Origin: Acidobacteriota bacterium
Lineage (GTDB): Bacteria; Acidobacteriota; Vicinamibacteria; Vicinamibacterales; UBA2999
DNA length: 64,000 nucleotides
Reading direction: 5' to 3'
Assembly: GCA_030697165.1 (NCBI GenBank)
Contig: JAUYQQ010000023.1
Coordinates: 1 to 64,000, forward strand
A program made the translations under genes and the position numbers. A model generated the notes under the pieces. That model searched no databases. It was not told where the DNA came from and saw only the letters and a program-made list of their open reading frames with translations. Of the stretch, positions 7,500-16,954 are shown one piece after another (position 1 is the stretch's first letter; the number at the start of each line of letters is the position of its first letter).

Positions 7500-9467
7500 A
7501 CGGCGCGGTTCGACGATGGCAAACCCTGCATCAAACCGGTCGAGTAACTCAAAGAGCATTGTCGCGGCAGCGAGGTCGCCCTCGACCCTGGCCGCTCCCA
7601 GCTTCACTACCTCAGCTAGCGACCGTCGTCCAAGCACGATGGCGTCGAACGTCTCGCGCGACAGCGTTACTGAGGCGCCGGCGTTTGCCGCCCGCGCACC
7701 CGCCACATAGGTAAGGGCACCGTTGCGCAAGGTAACCGCCACCTCTTCCGCCCGGCCGGTCAGGGTCCAGTTGACAACCACCTCACGCGACCACGCGCGC
7801 GGGCCGTTCACGTGGGTACCCAGCACGTCGAAGACCTCGGTGGCCCGCATCGCCCGCACCATCTCGGGATCCAAGACCGCGGTCCGCGGCGCCAGCGGAC
7901 CCTGGCGCAGCTCCTGGGCCCCCACCAGATACGCGTTCCGCCAGGTCGCCGCTTCCGAGGCGTAGCCCAGTTGCTCGAACGCATCGGCCGCCAGGTGACG
8001 CGCCTCAGTGTTCGAGGGGTCGGCATACACCACGTGGCGCATGACCTCGACTACCCAGCGATACTCCCCTTTCGCATAGTCGGATCGCGCCTTCCCCATC
8101 ACGGACGCGACACTACCGAAATACTCGACGTACTTCTTGGACGCCTCCCGTTCCGGCAGTGGATTCAAGTTGGCGGGATTCGCGTCGTACCAGCCGAGAT
8201 ACTTCTGATACACCGCCTTGGCGTTGTGCGACAGCGTGCCGTAGTAGCCACGCGCGGCCCAGTCGTTGGCCAGGCCCGGCGGCAACACGAGCTCCTCGGA
8301 GATCTCTGCCGGCGTATAGCCGTGGTTCATCAGCCGCACGCTCTGATCGTGGATGTACTTGTAGAGGTCCCGCTGGTTCGCAAGGGCGCGCGCGACCCGC
8401 TCTTTCCCCCACGTCGGCCAGTGGTGCTGCGCGATCAGGATGTCGGTGTCGGGACCGAACCGGTCGAGCGCGGCGCCCAGGTACTTCGACCAGGCGCTGG
8501 AATCCCTGACCTCGGTGCCGCGAAACGGCAGCAGGTTGTGCATGGTCTTAGTGGCGTTCTCGGCCAGGTTCAGGACGCGATGCCTGGGGAAGAACAGGTG
8601 CATCTCGGCCGGCGCTTCGGTCGCCGGCGTCAGCTGGAACACGATCGGCACGCCGTCGATCGTGTGCGTCTCGATCGGCTGCACGATCGACATCGTCGGC
8701 GCCATGACCGACCGTCCCACTGCGCCGACGCCGTCGATCTTGCCCAGTCCCGCATCCACCGATCCGCGCTCACCGCGCGGCAAAGACGTGCCGAACTGAT
8801 AGGTCGCGCGCCGGGCCATGGCGTTGCCGGCGACCACGCTCTCGGCGATCACCGCGTTCATGAAACCCGCCGGGGCAACGATCGCCGTGCGTCCCGCCGT
8901 CACCTCGGCTTCGTCCGCCACGCCGCGGACACCGCCGTAGTGATCGCTGTGGCTGTGGGTGTAGATCACAGCGGCGATGGGCCGCGTGGGCCGGTGGGCG
9001 AAATACAAGTCGAGCGAGGCGCGGGCCGCACCCACCGAGCCCAGCGGATCGACGATGATCACGCCCGTCGCGCCTTCGATGAAGGTGACGTTCGCGAGCG
9101 CGAGCCCGCGCACCTGGTAGATGCCCGGCACGACCTCAAACAGGCCGTTGATGGCGTTCAGCCGCGCCAGCCGCCACAGGCTGGGGTGCACGGTGTCGGG
9201 GACCTTCTCGTCGGCGAGGAAGCCGTAGCGGCGCGTGTCCTGCCCCGCCGGCAGCGTGGCGATGAACCCGCGACGCGCGTCAGCGAAGTCCTGCTGATCG
9301 GTGAAAGGCAGATCGCGAAGCGCCGCCTCATAGACCGCTCGCACCGCGGGCGCGGCGGCGTTGGGCGTCGGGGGCGGCGAGGGCGATTGCGCGTGAGCCG
9401 ATCCGCCACCGACCGCGATGACGACACCTACCAGAACCGCACGAACTCCAATGCTCGACACGCCCAT
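7494..9467 (-). CDS. Exported MBL-fold linear alkylsulfatase (SdsA1-like)
   Basis: The 657-residue protein has a signal peptide (to about residue 27, GGGSAHAQ). Its metallo-beta-lactamase domain carries the alkylsulfatase zinc motif THSHSDHYGG (His171, His173, Asp175, His176), with AENATKTMHNLLPFRG and the QHHWPTWG segment typical of SdsA1/BDS1. An alpha-helical dimerisation domain and a C-terminal SCP2-like domain follow (LDRFDAGFAIVEPR end). It probably hydrolyses alkyl sulfates in the periplasm. The start at 9467 has GAGGTG upstream. The last codons run into the heptad array, whose first unit gives the stop codon, so the natural C-terminus may have been altered by the repeat. Confidence 0.9.
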   Translation of the reverse strand: MGVSSIGVRAVLVGVVIAVGGGSAHAQSPSPPPTPNAAAPAVRAVYEAALRDLPFTDQQDFADARRGFIATLPAGQDTRRYGFLADEKVPDTVHPSLWRLARLNAINGLFEVVPGIYQVRGLALANVTFIEGATGVIIVDPLGSVGAARASLDLYFAHRPTRPIAAVIYTHSHSDHYGGVRGVADEAEVTAGRTAIVAPAGFMNAVIAESVVAGNAMARRATYQFGTSLPRGERGSVDAGLGKIDGVGAVGRSVMAPTMSIVQPIETHTIDGVPIVFQLTPATEAPAEMHLFFPRHRVLNLAENATKTMHNLLPFRGTEVRDSSAWSKYLGAALDRFGPDTDILIAQHHWPTWGKERVARALANQRDLYKYIHDQSVRLMNHGYTPAEISEELVLPPGLANDWAARGYYGTLSHNAKAVYQKYLGWYDANPANLNPLPEREASKKYVEYFGSVASVMGKARSDYAKGEYRWVVEVMRHVVYADPSNTEARHLAADAFEQLGYASEAATWRNAYLVGAQELRQGPLAPRTAVLDPEMVRAMRATEVFDVLGTHVNGPRAWSREVVVNWTLTGRAEEVAVTLRNGALTYVAGARAANAGASVTLSRETFDAIVLGRRSLAEVVKLGAARVEGDLAAATMLFELLDRFDAGFAIVEPRRP

Positions 9468-9495
9468 GCCCACCTCGGGGCGCAGCATAGCATTC

Positions 9496-9542
9496 GGGGA
9501 TCAGGGATCGGGGATCAGGGATCAGGGATCAGGGATCAGGGG
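9496..9542. repeat. GGGATCA heptad tandem array 2 (about 6-7 copies)
   Basis: The units are GGGATCA and GGGATCG, in the same orientation as array 1. The array lies between the divergent starts of the sulfatase and the four-helix-bundle gene. With array 3 it forms an inverted pair around that small gene. Confidence 0.92.
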
Positions 9543-9661
9543 GGTTGCAGAAAGCGAGTCCCCAGTGTCCTCGGACGTGTGCACTTTTTGCGCGTTTGGC
9601 ATGCCTCACAACGCATTTGGGCCCGGATCTTCGGGGATCGATTCATGCTCCAGACACGGGC

Positions 9662-10039
9662 ATGTCCATCGAATCACACCGAGACTTGCTGGTCTGGCAA
9701 CTGGCCATGCGGCTAGCGGCGGACGTCGAGACCATCGCCGCCCGTCTTCCCGTTCACGAGCGCTACGGCCTCGCGTCTCAACTTCGCCGGGCCGCCACTT
9801 CTATTCCCTTAAACATCGCCGAGGGCTGGGCACGCCCCACGCGCGTGTACATCAACCACCTCAGCATCGCCCTTGGGTCAGAAGCTGAACTGAAGACCCA
9901 ACTGGAACTTGCGGTGAAGATGAAACTGCTGTCGGCCAGCGAAGCCGAACCACTGCTGGCAACGGCGAGCGAAGTCGGTCGAATGCTGAATGGATTGACG
10001 AAGGGTCTCCGAGCTCACCTTTCGCGACCGCACCCCTGA
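9662..10039 (+). CDS. Four-helix bundle protein (23S rRNA intervening-sequence protein family)
   Basis: The 125-residue protein begins SHRDLLVWQLAMRLAADVE and carries the family signature RRAATSIPLNIAEGWAR, with long amphipathic helices throughout (ALGSEAELKTQLELAV). Members are encoded in 23S rRNA intervening sequences or alone at scattered loci. They form basic helical bundles thought to bind nucleic acid, but function is unproven. The ATG at 9662 gives the usual family N-terminus. The stop codon is the first TGA of heptad array 3, and array 2 lies upstream, so the gene is bracketed by inverted repeats like a small cassette. Confidence 0.88.
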   Translation: MSIESHRDLLVWQLAMRLAADVETIAARLPVHERYGLASQLRRAATSIPLNIAEGWARPTRVYINHLSIALGSEAELKTQLELAVKMKLLSASEAEPLLATASEVGRMLNGLTKGLRAHLSRPHP

Positions 10040-10117
10040 TCCCCGATCCCCGATCCCCGATCCCTGATCCCTGATCCCTGATCCCTGATCCCTGATCCCT
10101 GATCCCTGATCCCTGAA
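10034..10117. repeat. TGATCCC heptad tandem array 3 (about 12 copies), inverted relative to arrays 1 and 2
   Basis: TGATCCC and CGATCCC units continue directly from the four-helix-bundle gene, whose TGA stop (10037-10039) is part of the first unit. The array ends seven bases before the stop of the convergent DUF4440 gene. Each unit contains GATC. Confidence 0.93.
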
Positions 10118-10123
10118 TCCCTG

Positions 10124-10603
10124 CTAAGGCCGCTTCGCGCAGTACGCCGAGCCGCGGCAGTGTGTGGGCACGAACAGCTCGGCCTGGATCAGCCAGACGC
10201 CATCCACCCTGCGCCATTGGGCCAGGTAGGTACCGCCGATCTCAACAACACCATCCGGCTCAGTCCAGCGGCCCGTCCACTCCCCTCGTTCCGACGCCAC
10301 AGTCCAGGGTGCGAACACGTCTACCGTCGCTGGCGTGCGAACCCAGACGGTGTCGGGCCGTCGCGCGAAGGTTTCCGCCATCCGCTTCGCGTAGGCCTCG
10401 CGGCCAGAGGCCTGGGCGCTCGTCGAGGTCACAACGTGGAAGTCCAGCATCCAGTGCGCGGCAATCGCGGCGACATCGTGCTTGGCAATGGCCGCGTTCG
10501 ATCGCTCTCGCGCGGCACGAATCCTGGTCTCGTCGTCCGACACCTGGCTAGCCTTCGCACCAGCACCAATACACATCAGCACCAACATGGCACCGGCACG
10601 CAT
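10124..10603 (-). CDS. DUF4440 / SnoaL-like (NTF2 fold) exported protein
   Basis: The 159-residue product has a signal peptide (MRAGAMLVLMCIGAGAKA) and a DUF4440 cone domain: RIRAARERSNAAIAKHDVAAIAAHWMLDFHVVTS, GREAYAKRMAETF, and GGTYLAQWRRVDGVWLIQAELFVP. NTF2-fold proteins of this kind are small-ligand enzymes or pockets, and no substrate is apparent. The ATG at 10603 is preferred. GTG codons upstream lie in a GGTGCCTAA repeat that fills the 31-bp gap after the tricorn stop. It is likely co-transcribed with the tricorn gene. Confidence 0.75.
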   Translation of the reverse strand: MRAGAMLVLMCIGAGAKASQVSDDETRIRAARERSNAAIAKHDVAAIAAHWMLDFHVVTSTSAQASGREAYAKRMAETFARRPDTVWVRTPATVDVFAPWTVASERGEWTGRWTEPDGVVEIGGTYLAQWRRVDGVWLIQAELFVPTHCRGSAYCAKRP

Positions 10604-10604
10604 C

Positions 10605-10635
10605 CCCCAAGGCACCTTAGGCACCTTAGGCACCC
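10605..10635. repeat. GGTGCCTAA nonamer repeat flush with a stop codon
   Basis: On the minus strand, three GGTGCC units separated by TAA follow immediately after the tricorn-protease TAG, sharing its last G. A related GGTGCCAAA triplet forms the first codons of the PQQ gene at 2010. Confidence 0.75.
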
Positions 10636-13600
10636 TATTCCTCCCCACCCGGCCGCCGCCCCCACGTCGGAGGCTCGGGCTCCGTCGTCCGGCGATCAAC
10701 CGGCTTCTCCTTGAGCAACCGCAGCGCTTCGTCCACTGCCCGTTCGAGCTGCGGATCGCGGCCGGCGATCACATCCTTGGGCCAGTTCTCGACGTCGATG
10801 TCGGGGCCGGTGCCTTCGTTCTCCACCGCCCACTTGCCCTCGCGGGTGAAGAAGCCGCCGCGCGGCGCGATCATCGTTCCGCCGTCGATGAGGCCCGGGG
10901 TGTCGGCGGTGTGGACGAGGCCGCCCCACGTGCGCTTGCCGACCAGCGGGCCGATCTTGCGGTGACGGAACATCCACGGCATCAGGTCGCCGCCCGACCC
11001 GGCCATCTCGTTGATGATCATCACCTTGGGTCCCCAGATGCCGGCTGACGGGCTGGTGAACGGACGGCGATCGCCGGCGACGTTGTTGAAGTAGCCGTCG
11101 AAGTCGCGCTGCAGCACGTCGATGATGTAGTCGGCCGCGGAACCGCCGCCGTTGTAGCGTTCGTCGATCACCGCGCCCTGCTTGTCCTGCTGCGCGAAGT
11201 AGTAGCGGTTGAAGCTCTCGTAACCGCCCTGCCCGGTGTTCGGCACGTAGACGTAGGCGAGCTGGCCGTTGGAACGCCGGTCAACGAAGCGCCGATTCTC
11301 TTCCACCCACGCGCGCGTGCGCAGGCCCTGCTCGTTGGCCACGGGCACGACAGTGACCTGGCGCGCGCCTTGCGGCGTCGGCTGTGCGTTCACCGTCAGT
11401 ACGGTCTGTCGATTGGCCGAACCATCGAGCAGGCGATAGATGTTGTCTGGCGCCAGGAGGTCGATGCCATCAATCGCGATGACGTAGTCACCGGCCGACA
11501 CGTTGATGCCCGGTTCGGCGAGCGGCGCCCGCAACTCGGGATTCCAGCTTTCGCCGTCGTAGATCTTCGTGATCCGGTAGCGGCCATTCTCAATCGCGAA
11601 GTCGGCGCCGAGCAGGCCGCCAGGCGAGGCGGGCACTTCGGGCATGGCGCCGCCGCGGACGTACGAGTGGCCGATCGCGATCTCGGCGCCCATGTTGTCG
11701 AGCAGGTAGTTGAGATCGGCGCGGTGCGCGATGTGCGGGAGCATGGCGCCGTACATCTCCTTCATGCGCGGCCAGTTCGTGCCCTGCATGTTCGGCACAT
11801 AGAGATAGTCGCGCTGCAGGCGCCAGCCCTCGTTGAAGATCTGCGCGAACTCCGCCTTCGGGTCGAGATGCATGCGCAGGTTCACGTCGATGCGGCCCTG
11901 CCCCGCCGCCGGCACAGCCTTGTCGGCATCCAGGAGATACACCGGCTGACTCTGACCAGTGGCGGCAGGCGCAGCGGGCCCGCCACCGGGGGCCGGCGTT
12001 CGGTAGACCAGCTTCTTACCGTCGGCGCTCACGGCGTAGCCGGCCACGCTCGACCGGAAGACCTCGGCCTTGCGGTCGCTCAAGCGGTAGCGATGCAGCG
12101 TGTTGCCGCGCCCGCCAGGGCCGGCGGGCGCTTCGAGGAAGAACACCGTGCCGGTGGTGCCGGCCTTCACATCCAGGTACGGGCGCGACGGCACGCCGGG
12201 CACGGCCAGGATGCGCTGCTGGATGCGGTCGAAGTCGATCTGCACGGTGACCGCCGGCACTGCCCCACCCGCCCCACCCGCCCCACCAGCCCCACCCGGC
12301 TCTTCATCACTTTCCGCCAGCAGGGGGCTCGAGTCCGTGTTCTTCAGGACCGCGACATACAGCGCGAACGTCGGCTGCCGCCCGTACGACGTCATGTCGA
12401 GCCACTGCGACGAGAGGCCAAAGTCGGTCGAGGCGAGGAACCACAGGTACTTGCCGTTCGCGTCCCAGACGGGATACATCGCGTCGGCCAGGCCATCGGT
12501 GACCTGGGTCTTCACGCCGGTTTCGACGTTGGCGACGACGATGGCGCGGTAGAGGGTGTTGAGGCGCGACGCGAAGGCGACCCATTTCGAGTCGGGGCTC
12601 CACGTCGGCGCCAGCGTGCGCTGAGGCACCATCCACGGATCGTTACCGACAATTTTTGCCTGCCCGGTCGCGATGTCCATGACCCACACGTTCAGGTTGG
12701 TGTCGGTGTACAGGAGCCTTTTCGAATCGGGCGACCACACTGGCGTGTAGTAGAACGCGGGCTTCTCGAAGGCGATCTCGCGCGGCGGCGCGATGCCATC
12801 CTGCGCTTCGATCACCAGCTGGTACTCGCCCGACTTGTCGCTGAAGTACGAGATCCACTTGCCGTCGGGCGACCACGCCGGCTGGCGCTCGGCCGAGCCG
12901 CTGGAGTTGGTGATGTTGCGGACGTCGCCCTTCTCGGCGGGAATGGTGAAGATCTCGCCGCGGGCCTCGACCACCACGCGCTTGCCGGTGGCCGAGATGC
13001 CCAGGTTGGTCATCCGGCTCGTGACGTCCTCGAACCGCGGCATCATCCACGGGAAGTCGCCGGCCGCGGTGATGGTCAACTGCTTCGCCTGGCCGCTCTT
13101 CGGGTCGAGCGTGTGGAGGTACCCGGCCTGCTCGAAGACCACGGCGCCGCCGCCGGCGTCGAGGGTCTTCACGTCGTAGTCGATAAACTTGGTGCGCTGC
13201 GTCAGCGCCTTGCTGGCCGTGTCGTACGACCAGACGTTGGCCATGCCGTCACGATCGGAGATGAAGAACACGGTGTCGCCGAGCCACACCGGATCGACGT
13301 CCTTGGAATCGGTCCAGGGTGGGGAGACCAGGTCGAACGTCTTGAGGTCCACGATCCAGACGGGCCGGTTCTGGCCGCCGCGATAGTTGCGGCGCTCTTC
13401 ATCCCACGAGTTGTTCATGCGGTAGGCGACGCGCCTGCCATCCGCGGAGATCTTGCCCTGGTAGGCGCGCGGCAGCGGTAATGGCACTTCGACGCCGCCC
13501 TTGGCCGGTACCGTCCAGAAGCGCGGGGTGGCATTTGGCGCGGAGGTCGCCCGTGCCGACGCGAACAGCACGCTCGCACCATCGGCGGTCCAGCCTTGCA

Positions 13601-13940
13601 CGGTGTCGGCTCCGGGATGCCAGGTGAGCCGCTTCGGCTCGCCGCCTTCGGCGGGCACGGTGTAGACGTCAACGTTGCCGCCGTAGTCGCCACTGAAGGC
13701 GATGGTCGTGCCGTCGGGCGAAAACTTGGGGTTGATGGTCTGGCCCTGGAAGCTGGTGAGACGCCGCGCGCTGCCGCCGGCGCGCTCGACCACCCAGATG
13801 TTGTTGGCGTAGACGAACGCGACCTGTGTCGCGCTAATCGACGGCGACCGCAGCATCCGGGTGGGACTACTGGCGGCCAACTCCACCGAAACTGGGACGA
13901 ACAGCAGGATCAGCAGCGCACAGCCCAGCAATCGCTTCAT
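10635..13940 (-). CDS. Tricorn-type S41 protease with N-terminal PD40 propeller
   Basis: The 1101-residue protein has a signal peptide (MKRLLGCALLILLFVPVSVELAA). Two propeller regions rich in PD40/WD-like blades follow (FSPDGTTIAFSGDYGGNVDVY, WSPDGKWISYFSDKSGEYQL, WSPDSKRLLYTDTNLNVW), then a PDZ-like segment (GDYVIAIDGIDLLAPDNIYRLL). The C-terminal S41 catalytic domain contains NEMAGSGGD, whose Ser is the tricorn nucleophile. Tricorn homologues degrade peptides, and the signal predicts periplasmic action. A Gly-Gly-Ala repeat (four GCCCCACCC units, 12262-12297) sits in an interdomain linker. The start follows from the signal peptide, and the gene diverges from the TonB receptor. Confidence 0.92.
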   Translation of the reverse strand: MKRLLGCALLILLFVPVSVELAASSPTRMLRSPSISATQVAFVYANNIWVVERAGGSARRLTSFQGQTINPKFSPDGTTIAFSGDYGGNVDVYTVPAEGGEPKRLTWHPGADTVQGWTADGASVLFASARATSAPNATPRFWTVPAKGGVEVPLPLPRAYQGKISADGRRVAYRMNNSWDEERRNYRGGQNRPVWIVDLKTFDLVSPPWTDSKDVDPVWLGDTVFFISDRDGMANVWSYDTASKALTQRTKFIDYDVKTLDAGGGAVVFEQAGYLHTLDPKSGQAKQLTITAAGDFPWMMPRFEDVTSRMTNLGISATGKRVVVEARGEIFTIPAEKGDVRNITNSSGSAERQPAWSPDGKWISYFSDKSGEYQLVIEAQDGIAPPREIAFEKPAFYYTPVWSPDSKRLLYTDTNLNVWVMDIATGQAKIVGNDPWMVPQRTLAPTWSPDSKWVAFASRLNTLYRAIVVANVETGVKTQVTDGLADAMYPVWDANGKYLWFLASTDFGLSSQWLDMTSYGRQPTFALYVAVLKNTDSSPLLAESDEEPGGAGGAGGAGGAVPAVTVQIDFDRIQQRILAVPGVPSRPYLDVKAGTTGTVFFLEAPAGPGGRGNTLHRYRLSDRKAEVFRSSVAGYAVSADGKKLVYRTPAPGGGPAAPAATGQSQPVYLLDADKAVPAAGQGRIDVNLRMHLDPKAEFAQIFNEGWRLQRDYLYVPNMQGTNWPRMKEMYGAMLPHIAHRADLNYLLDNMGAEIAIGHSYVRGGAMPEVPASPGGLLGADFAIENGRYRITKIYDGESWNPELRAPLAEPGINVSAGDYVIAIDGIDLLAPDNIYRLLDGSANRQTVLTVNAQPTPQGARQVTVVPVANEQGLRTRAWVEENRRFVDRRSNGQLAYVYVPNTGQGGYESFNRYYFAQQDKQGAVIDERYNGGGSAADYIIDVLQRDFDGYFNNVAGDRRPFTSPSAGIWGPKVMIINEMAGSGGDLMPWMFRHRKIGPLVGKRTWGGLVHTADTPGLIDGGTMIAPRGGFFTREGKWAVENEGTGPDIDVENWPKDVIAGRDPQLERAVDEALRLLKEKPVDRRTTEPEPPTWGRRPGGEE

Positions 13941-14028
13941 AAGCGGGATGCTAGCACGCGCGCCCGGCGCCGGCCCGGCTGCGCGGTGCTACGATGGATG
14001 AATTCGTTCTCTTTCCTGGAGGACCGCC

Positions 14029-16950
14029 ATGGTCTCAATTACTCGCGGCGTCATCGCCGCTTTCATACTGTTTGCTTTGCTCGGCTCGGCTTTTGCCCAG
14101 GGTAATCCCACGGGCGGGGTCGACGGCCGTGTCACCGACCAGGACGGCCTGGCGCTGCCGGGTGTGCTCGTGACCGTCGCCTCTCCGGCCCTGCAGGGTG
14201 TGCGCACGGCCATCACGGCCGCCAACGGCGACTACATCATCCCGTTTCTGCCGCCGGGCGCCTACGCGGTCACCTTCGAGTTAGCGGGGTTCCGGGTGGC
14301 GCGCCGCGAGAACGTGGCGGTGGTGATTGCCGAAACGCTCCGGGTGGATATGTCACTCGGCGTGGCGGGTGTCAGCGAAACCGTCGTCGTCAGCGCCAGT
14401 TCGGGTTCTGCGGAGATCGCGCCCAACCTGACGGTCGCCAGTACCTACAAGTCGGCGACCCTCGAACTGCTGCCGATCGGCCGGACGCTCAACTCGGCCG
14501 TGCTGCTGGCCCCCAACGTCACCGACAACGGCCCGGGCGGGAACATCATGATCGCCGGCGCGATGTCGTATGAAAATCTGTTCCTGATCAACGGCGTCGT
14601 CGTCAACGAGAACCTGCGCGGCCAGGCGCGCAACGTGTTCATTGAAGACGCCATCCAGGAAACCAAGGTTTCCACCGGCAGCATCTCGGCCGAGTACGGC
14701 CGCTTCCAGGGCGGCGTGGTCAACATGGTGACCAAGTCGGGCAGCAACGACTTCGCGGGCACCTTCCGCACTTCGTTCGTCAACGACGCGTGGGGCGCGC
14801 TCACGCCGTTCCCGGGCGACGAGAACATCGACCAGGTGGTGCCGACCTATGAGGTCACGGCCGGCGGACCGATCCTGCGCAACAAGCTGTGGTACTTCGG
14901 CGCCGGCCGTTTCGAGAAGAACACCGACAACCGCACCACCGATTACACCGCCTTCAACTACGAGCGCATCGACGACGAGAAACGCTACGAGGCCAAGGGC
15001 ACCTGGACCCTGAACCCCAAGAACACGTTCCGGGGCGCCTACACCAAGCGGCACGCCGACATCTTCAACAACAACTTCGGCACCATCATGGACGCGCGCT
15101 CGCTCTATGACAGCGCCAACGACGAGGACTTGTATTCCGCGAACTTCACCAGCGTGTTGACCAACACGTGGTTCGTCGAAGCGCAGTATTCGCGGCGCGA
15201 GCTGGACTTCATCGGCACCGGCGGCTCGAAGACCGACCTGCCCAACGGCACGCCGATCTGGGATCGCTCGCGCGGCCAGGCGCGCTTCAACGCGCCGACG
15301 TTCTGCCGCGTCTGCGGCAGTGGCCTCGAGATCCGGAACAATTGGAACAGCGCGGTGAAAGCCAACTACTACCTGTCCACCGACCGCACCGGCTCGCACA
15401 ACATCGTGGCGGGGCTCGATTTCTACCAGGAAACGCGGAAGAACGACAACTTCCAGTCGGGCAGTTCGTACCGCATCCAGGCCACGCGCTCGGTGATTCA
15501 GGGCCTGGACATCTACCCGGTGTTCCTGGGCGACAACACCACCTACGTTGAGTACCTCCCGCTCGTGGCACCGAGCGTGGGCAACGACATTCGAACGCAG
15601 TCGTTCTTTGCCAACGACACCTGGCGGCTGAACGACACGCTCAGCCTCAGCCTCGGCCTGCGCTACGACCGGAATCGGTCGAAAGACCAGGCCGGCGCCC
15701 AGGTCGTCGAGGACAGCGCGTGGAGCCCGCGACTCGGGGCCACCTGGGATCTGTTCGGTGACGGCAAGTGGATCGCCAATGCCGGATACGCCCGTTACGT
15801 CACCGGCATCAGTACCGCGATTGTCGATGCCGGCTCCGCCGGTGGACGGACCGCCACGTTCAGCTATTTCTATCAGGGCCCGGCCGTGAACAGCGACCCG
15901 ACGCGGCCGTTGCTGACCGCCGAACAGGCGTTGCCGATCTTGTTTGATTGGTTCTTCGCCAACGGCGGCACGTCGCGCGCGACGCGAAATGCGCCGAGCA
16001 TCCCCGGGGTCACGGTGAGTGTCGGCGAGGGCTTGAAGGCCCCCAACTCGAACGAATGGATGGCCGGCCTGTCGCGGCAAATCGGCAACGTCGGCAGCGT
16101 GCGGCTCGACTACGTGCACCGGTCGTACGCCGATTTCTACGGCGACTTCCGTGACCCCTCCACCGGCAAGGTCACCGACCCGACCGGGCGGGTCTACGAC
16201 CTGACCATCGTGCGCAACACCGACCTCGCCAACCGCACCTACAGGGGTGTCGTGACCCAGGCCAACTACCGCCTGGGCACCGATTGGCAGTTCGGCGGCA
16301 ACTACACGCTGTCGTGGCAACGCGGTAACTTCACCGGCGAAGACGCGGGCAGCGGGCCGATCCGGTTCGGCGGCAACGACCAGCCCGAGTACAAGCAGGA
16401 GTCCTGGAGCTTCCCGACCGGCTACAACCCTGGCGATCAGCGGCACAAGATGCGCGGCTGGATCCAGTACCGCCTGCCCGCGCCGGCGGCGGCCGGGCGC
16501 TTCGACCTCGGCGTGCTCGAGCGTTGGGATTCCTCGGACGCGTCGAGCGCCGATGGCACCATCGACCCGCGCAGCTTCGTCACTAACCCCGGCTATCAGT
16601 CGGTCCCGTCCACCGTGACCTACTACTTCGAGCCCCGTGGCGACCAGCGCTACGACGACCTGTGGCGGACCGACCTGTCGCTGTCGTGGACGCTGCGCGC
16701 CGCCGGGCGCGTGGATGTGTTCTTCCGTGGCGTGTTGCTCAACCTGTTCAACCAGTCCGCCCAGCTGGCCGGCAACGAGACCATCCTGACGCGCACCAAC
16801 AACACGCAGTACGCACTGTTCAACCCGTTCACCACCACGCCGACACTGGGCACCCACTACGCGTTCGGGCCCAACTACGGCCAGCCGACCGGCACCGGCG
16901 ATTACCAGGCGCCGCGCGAGTTCAACTTCTCGGTCGGTATCAGGTTCTAG
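14029..16950 (+). CDS. TonB-dependent receptor with carboxypeptidase-regulatory-like N-domain (Oar-like)
   Basis: The 973-residue outer-membrane protein has a signal peptide ending AFAQ (residue ~24), then a CarboxypepD_reg-like domain (GGVDGRVTDQDGLALPGVLVTVASP... GDYIIPFLPPGAYAVTFELAGF). A plug domain follows (SGSAEIAPN..., YENLFLINGVVVNENLRGQ, VSTGSISAEYGRFQGGVVNMVTKSGSNDF), then a large beta-barrel ending in the aromatic FNFSVGIRF. Such receptors are numerous in Acidobacteriota and import or sense polymers. The TonB box is not obvious. TGGAGGACC lies 4 bp before the ATG, and a TACGAT -10 lies at 13990-13995. It is convergent with the kinase gene, with only 4 bp between stops. Confidence 0.92.
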   Translation: MVSITRGVIAAFILFALLGSAFAQGNPTGGVDGRVTDQDGLALPGVLVTVASPALQGVRTAITAANGDYIIPFLPPGAYAVTFELAGFRVARRENVAVVIAETLRVDMSLGVAGVSETVVVSASSGSAEIAPNLTVASTYKSATLELLPIGRTLNSAVLLAPNVTDNGPGGNIMIAGAMSYENLFLINGVVVNENLRGQARNVFIEDAIQETKVSTGSISAEYGRFQGGVVNMVTKSGSNDFAGTFRTSFVNDAWGALTPFPGDENIDQVVPTYEVTAGGPILRNKLWYFGAGRFEKNTDNRTTDYTAFNYERIDDEKRYEAKGTWTLNPKNTFRGAYTKRHADIFNNNFGTIMDARSLYDSANDEDLYSANFTSVLTNTWFVEAQYSRRELDFIGTGGSKTDLPNGTPIWDRSRGQARFNAPTFCRVCGSGLEIRNNWNSAVKANYYLSTDRTGSHNIVAGLDFYQETRKNDNFQSGSSYRIQATRSVIQGLDIYPVFLGDNTTYVEYLPLVAPSVGNDIRTQSFFANDTWRLNDTLSLSLGLRYDRNRSKDQAGAQVVEDSAWSPRLGATWDLFGDGKWIANAGYARYVTGISTAIVDAGSAGGRTATFSYFYQGPAVNSDPTRPLLTAEQALPILFDWFFANGGTSRATRNAPSIPGVTVSVGEGLKAPNSNEWMAGLSRQIGNVGSVRLDYVHRSYADFYGDFRDPSTGKVTDPTGRVYDLTIVRNTDLANRTYRGVVTQANYRLGTDWQFGGNYTLSWQRGNFTGEDAGSGPIRFGGNDQPEYKQESWSFPTGYNPGDQRHKMRGWIQYRLPAPAAAGRFDLGVLERWDSSDASSADGTIDPRSFVTNPGYQSVPSTVTYYFEPRGDQRYDDLWRTDLSLSWTLRAAGRVDVFFRGVLLNLFNQSAQLAGNETILTRTNNTQYALFNPFTTTPTLGTHYAFGPNYGQPTGTGDYQAPREFNFSVGIRF

Positions 16951-16954
16951 CTGC

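Noticed and set aside
14353-16857. Long open frame antisense to the TonB receptor (834 codons)
   Set aside because: High GC keeps the antisense frame open. It has no family motifs, and the plus-strand receptor is complete.
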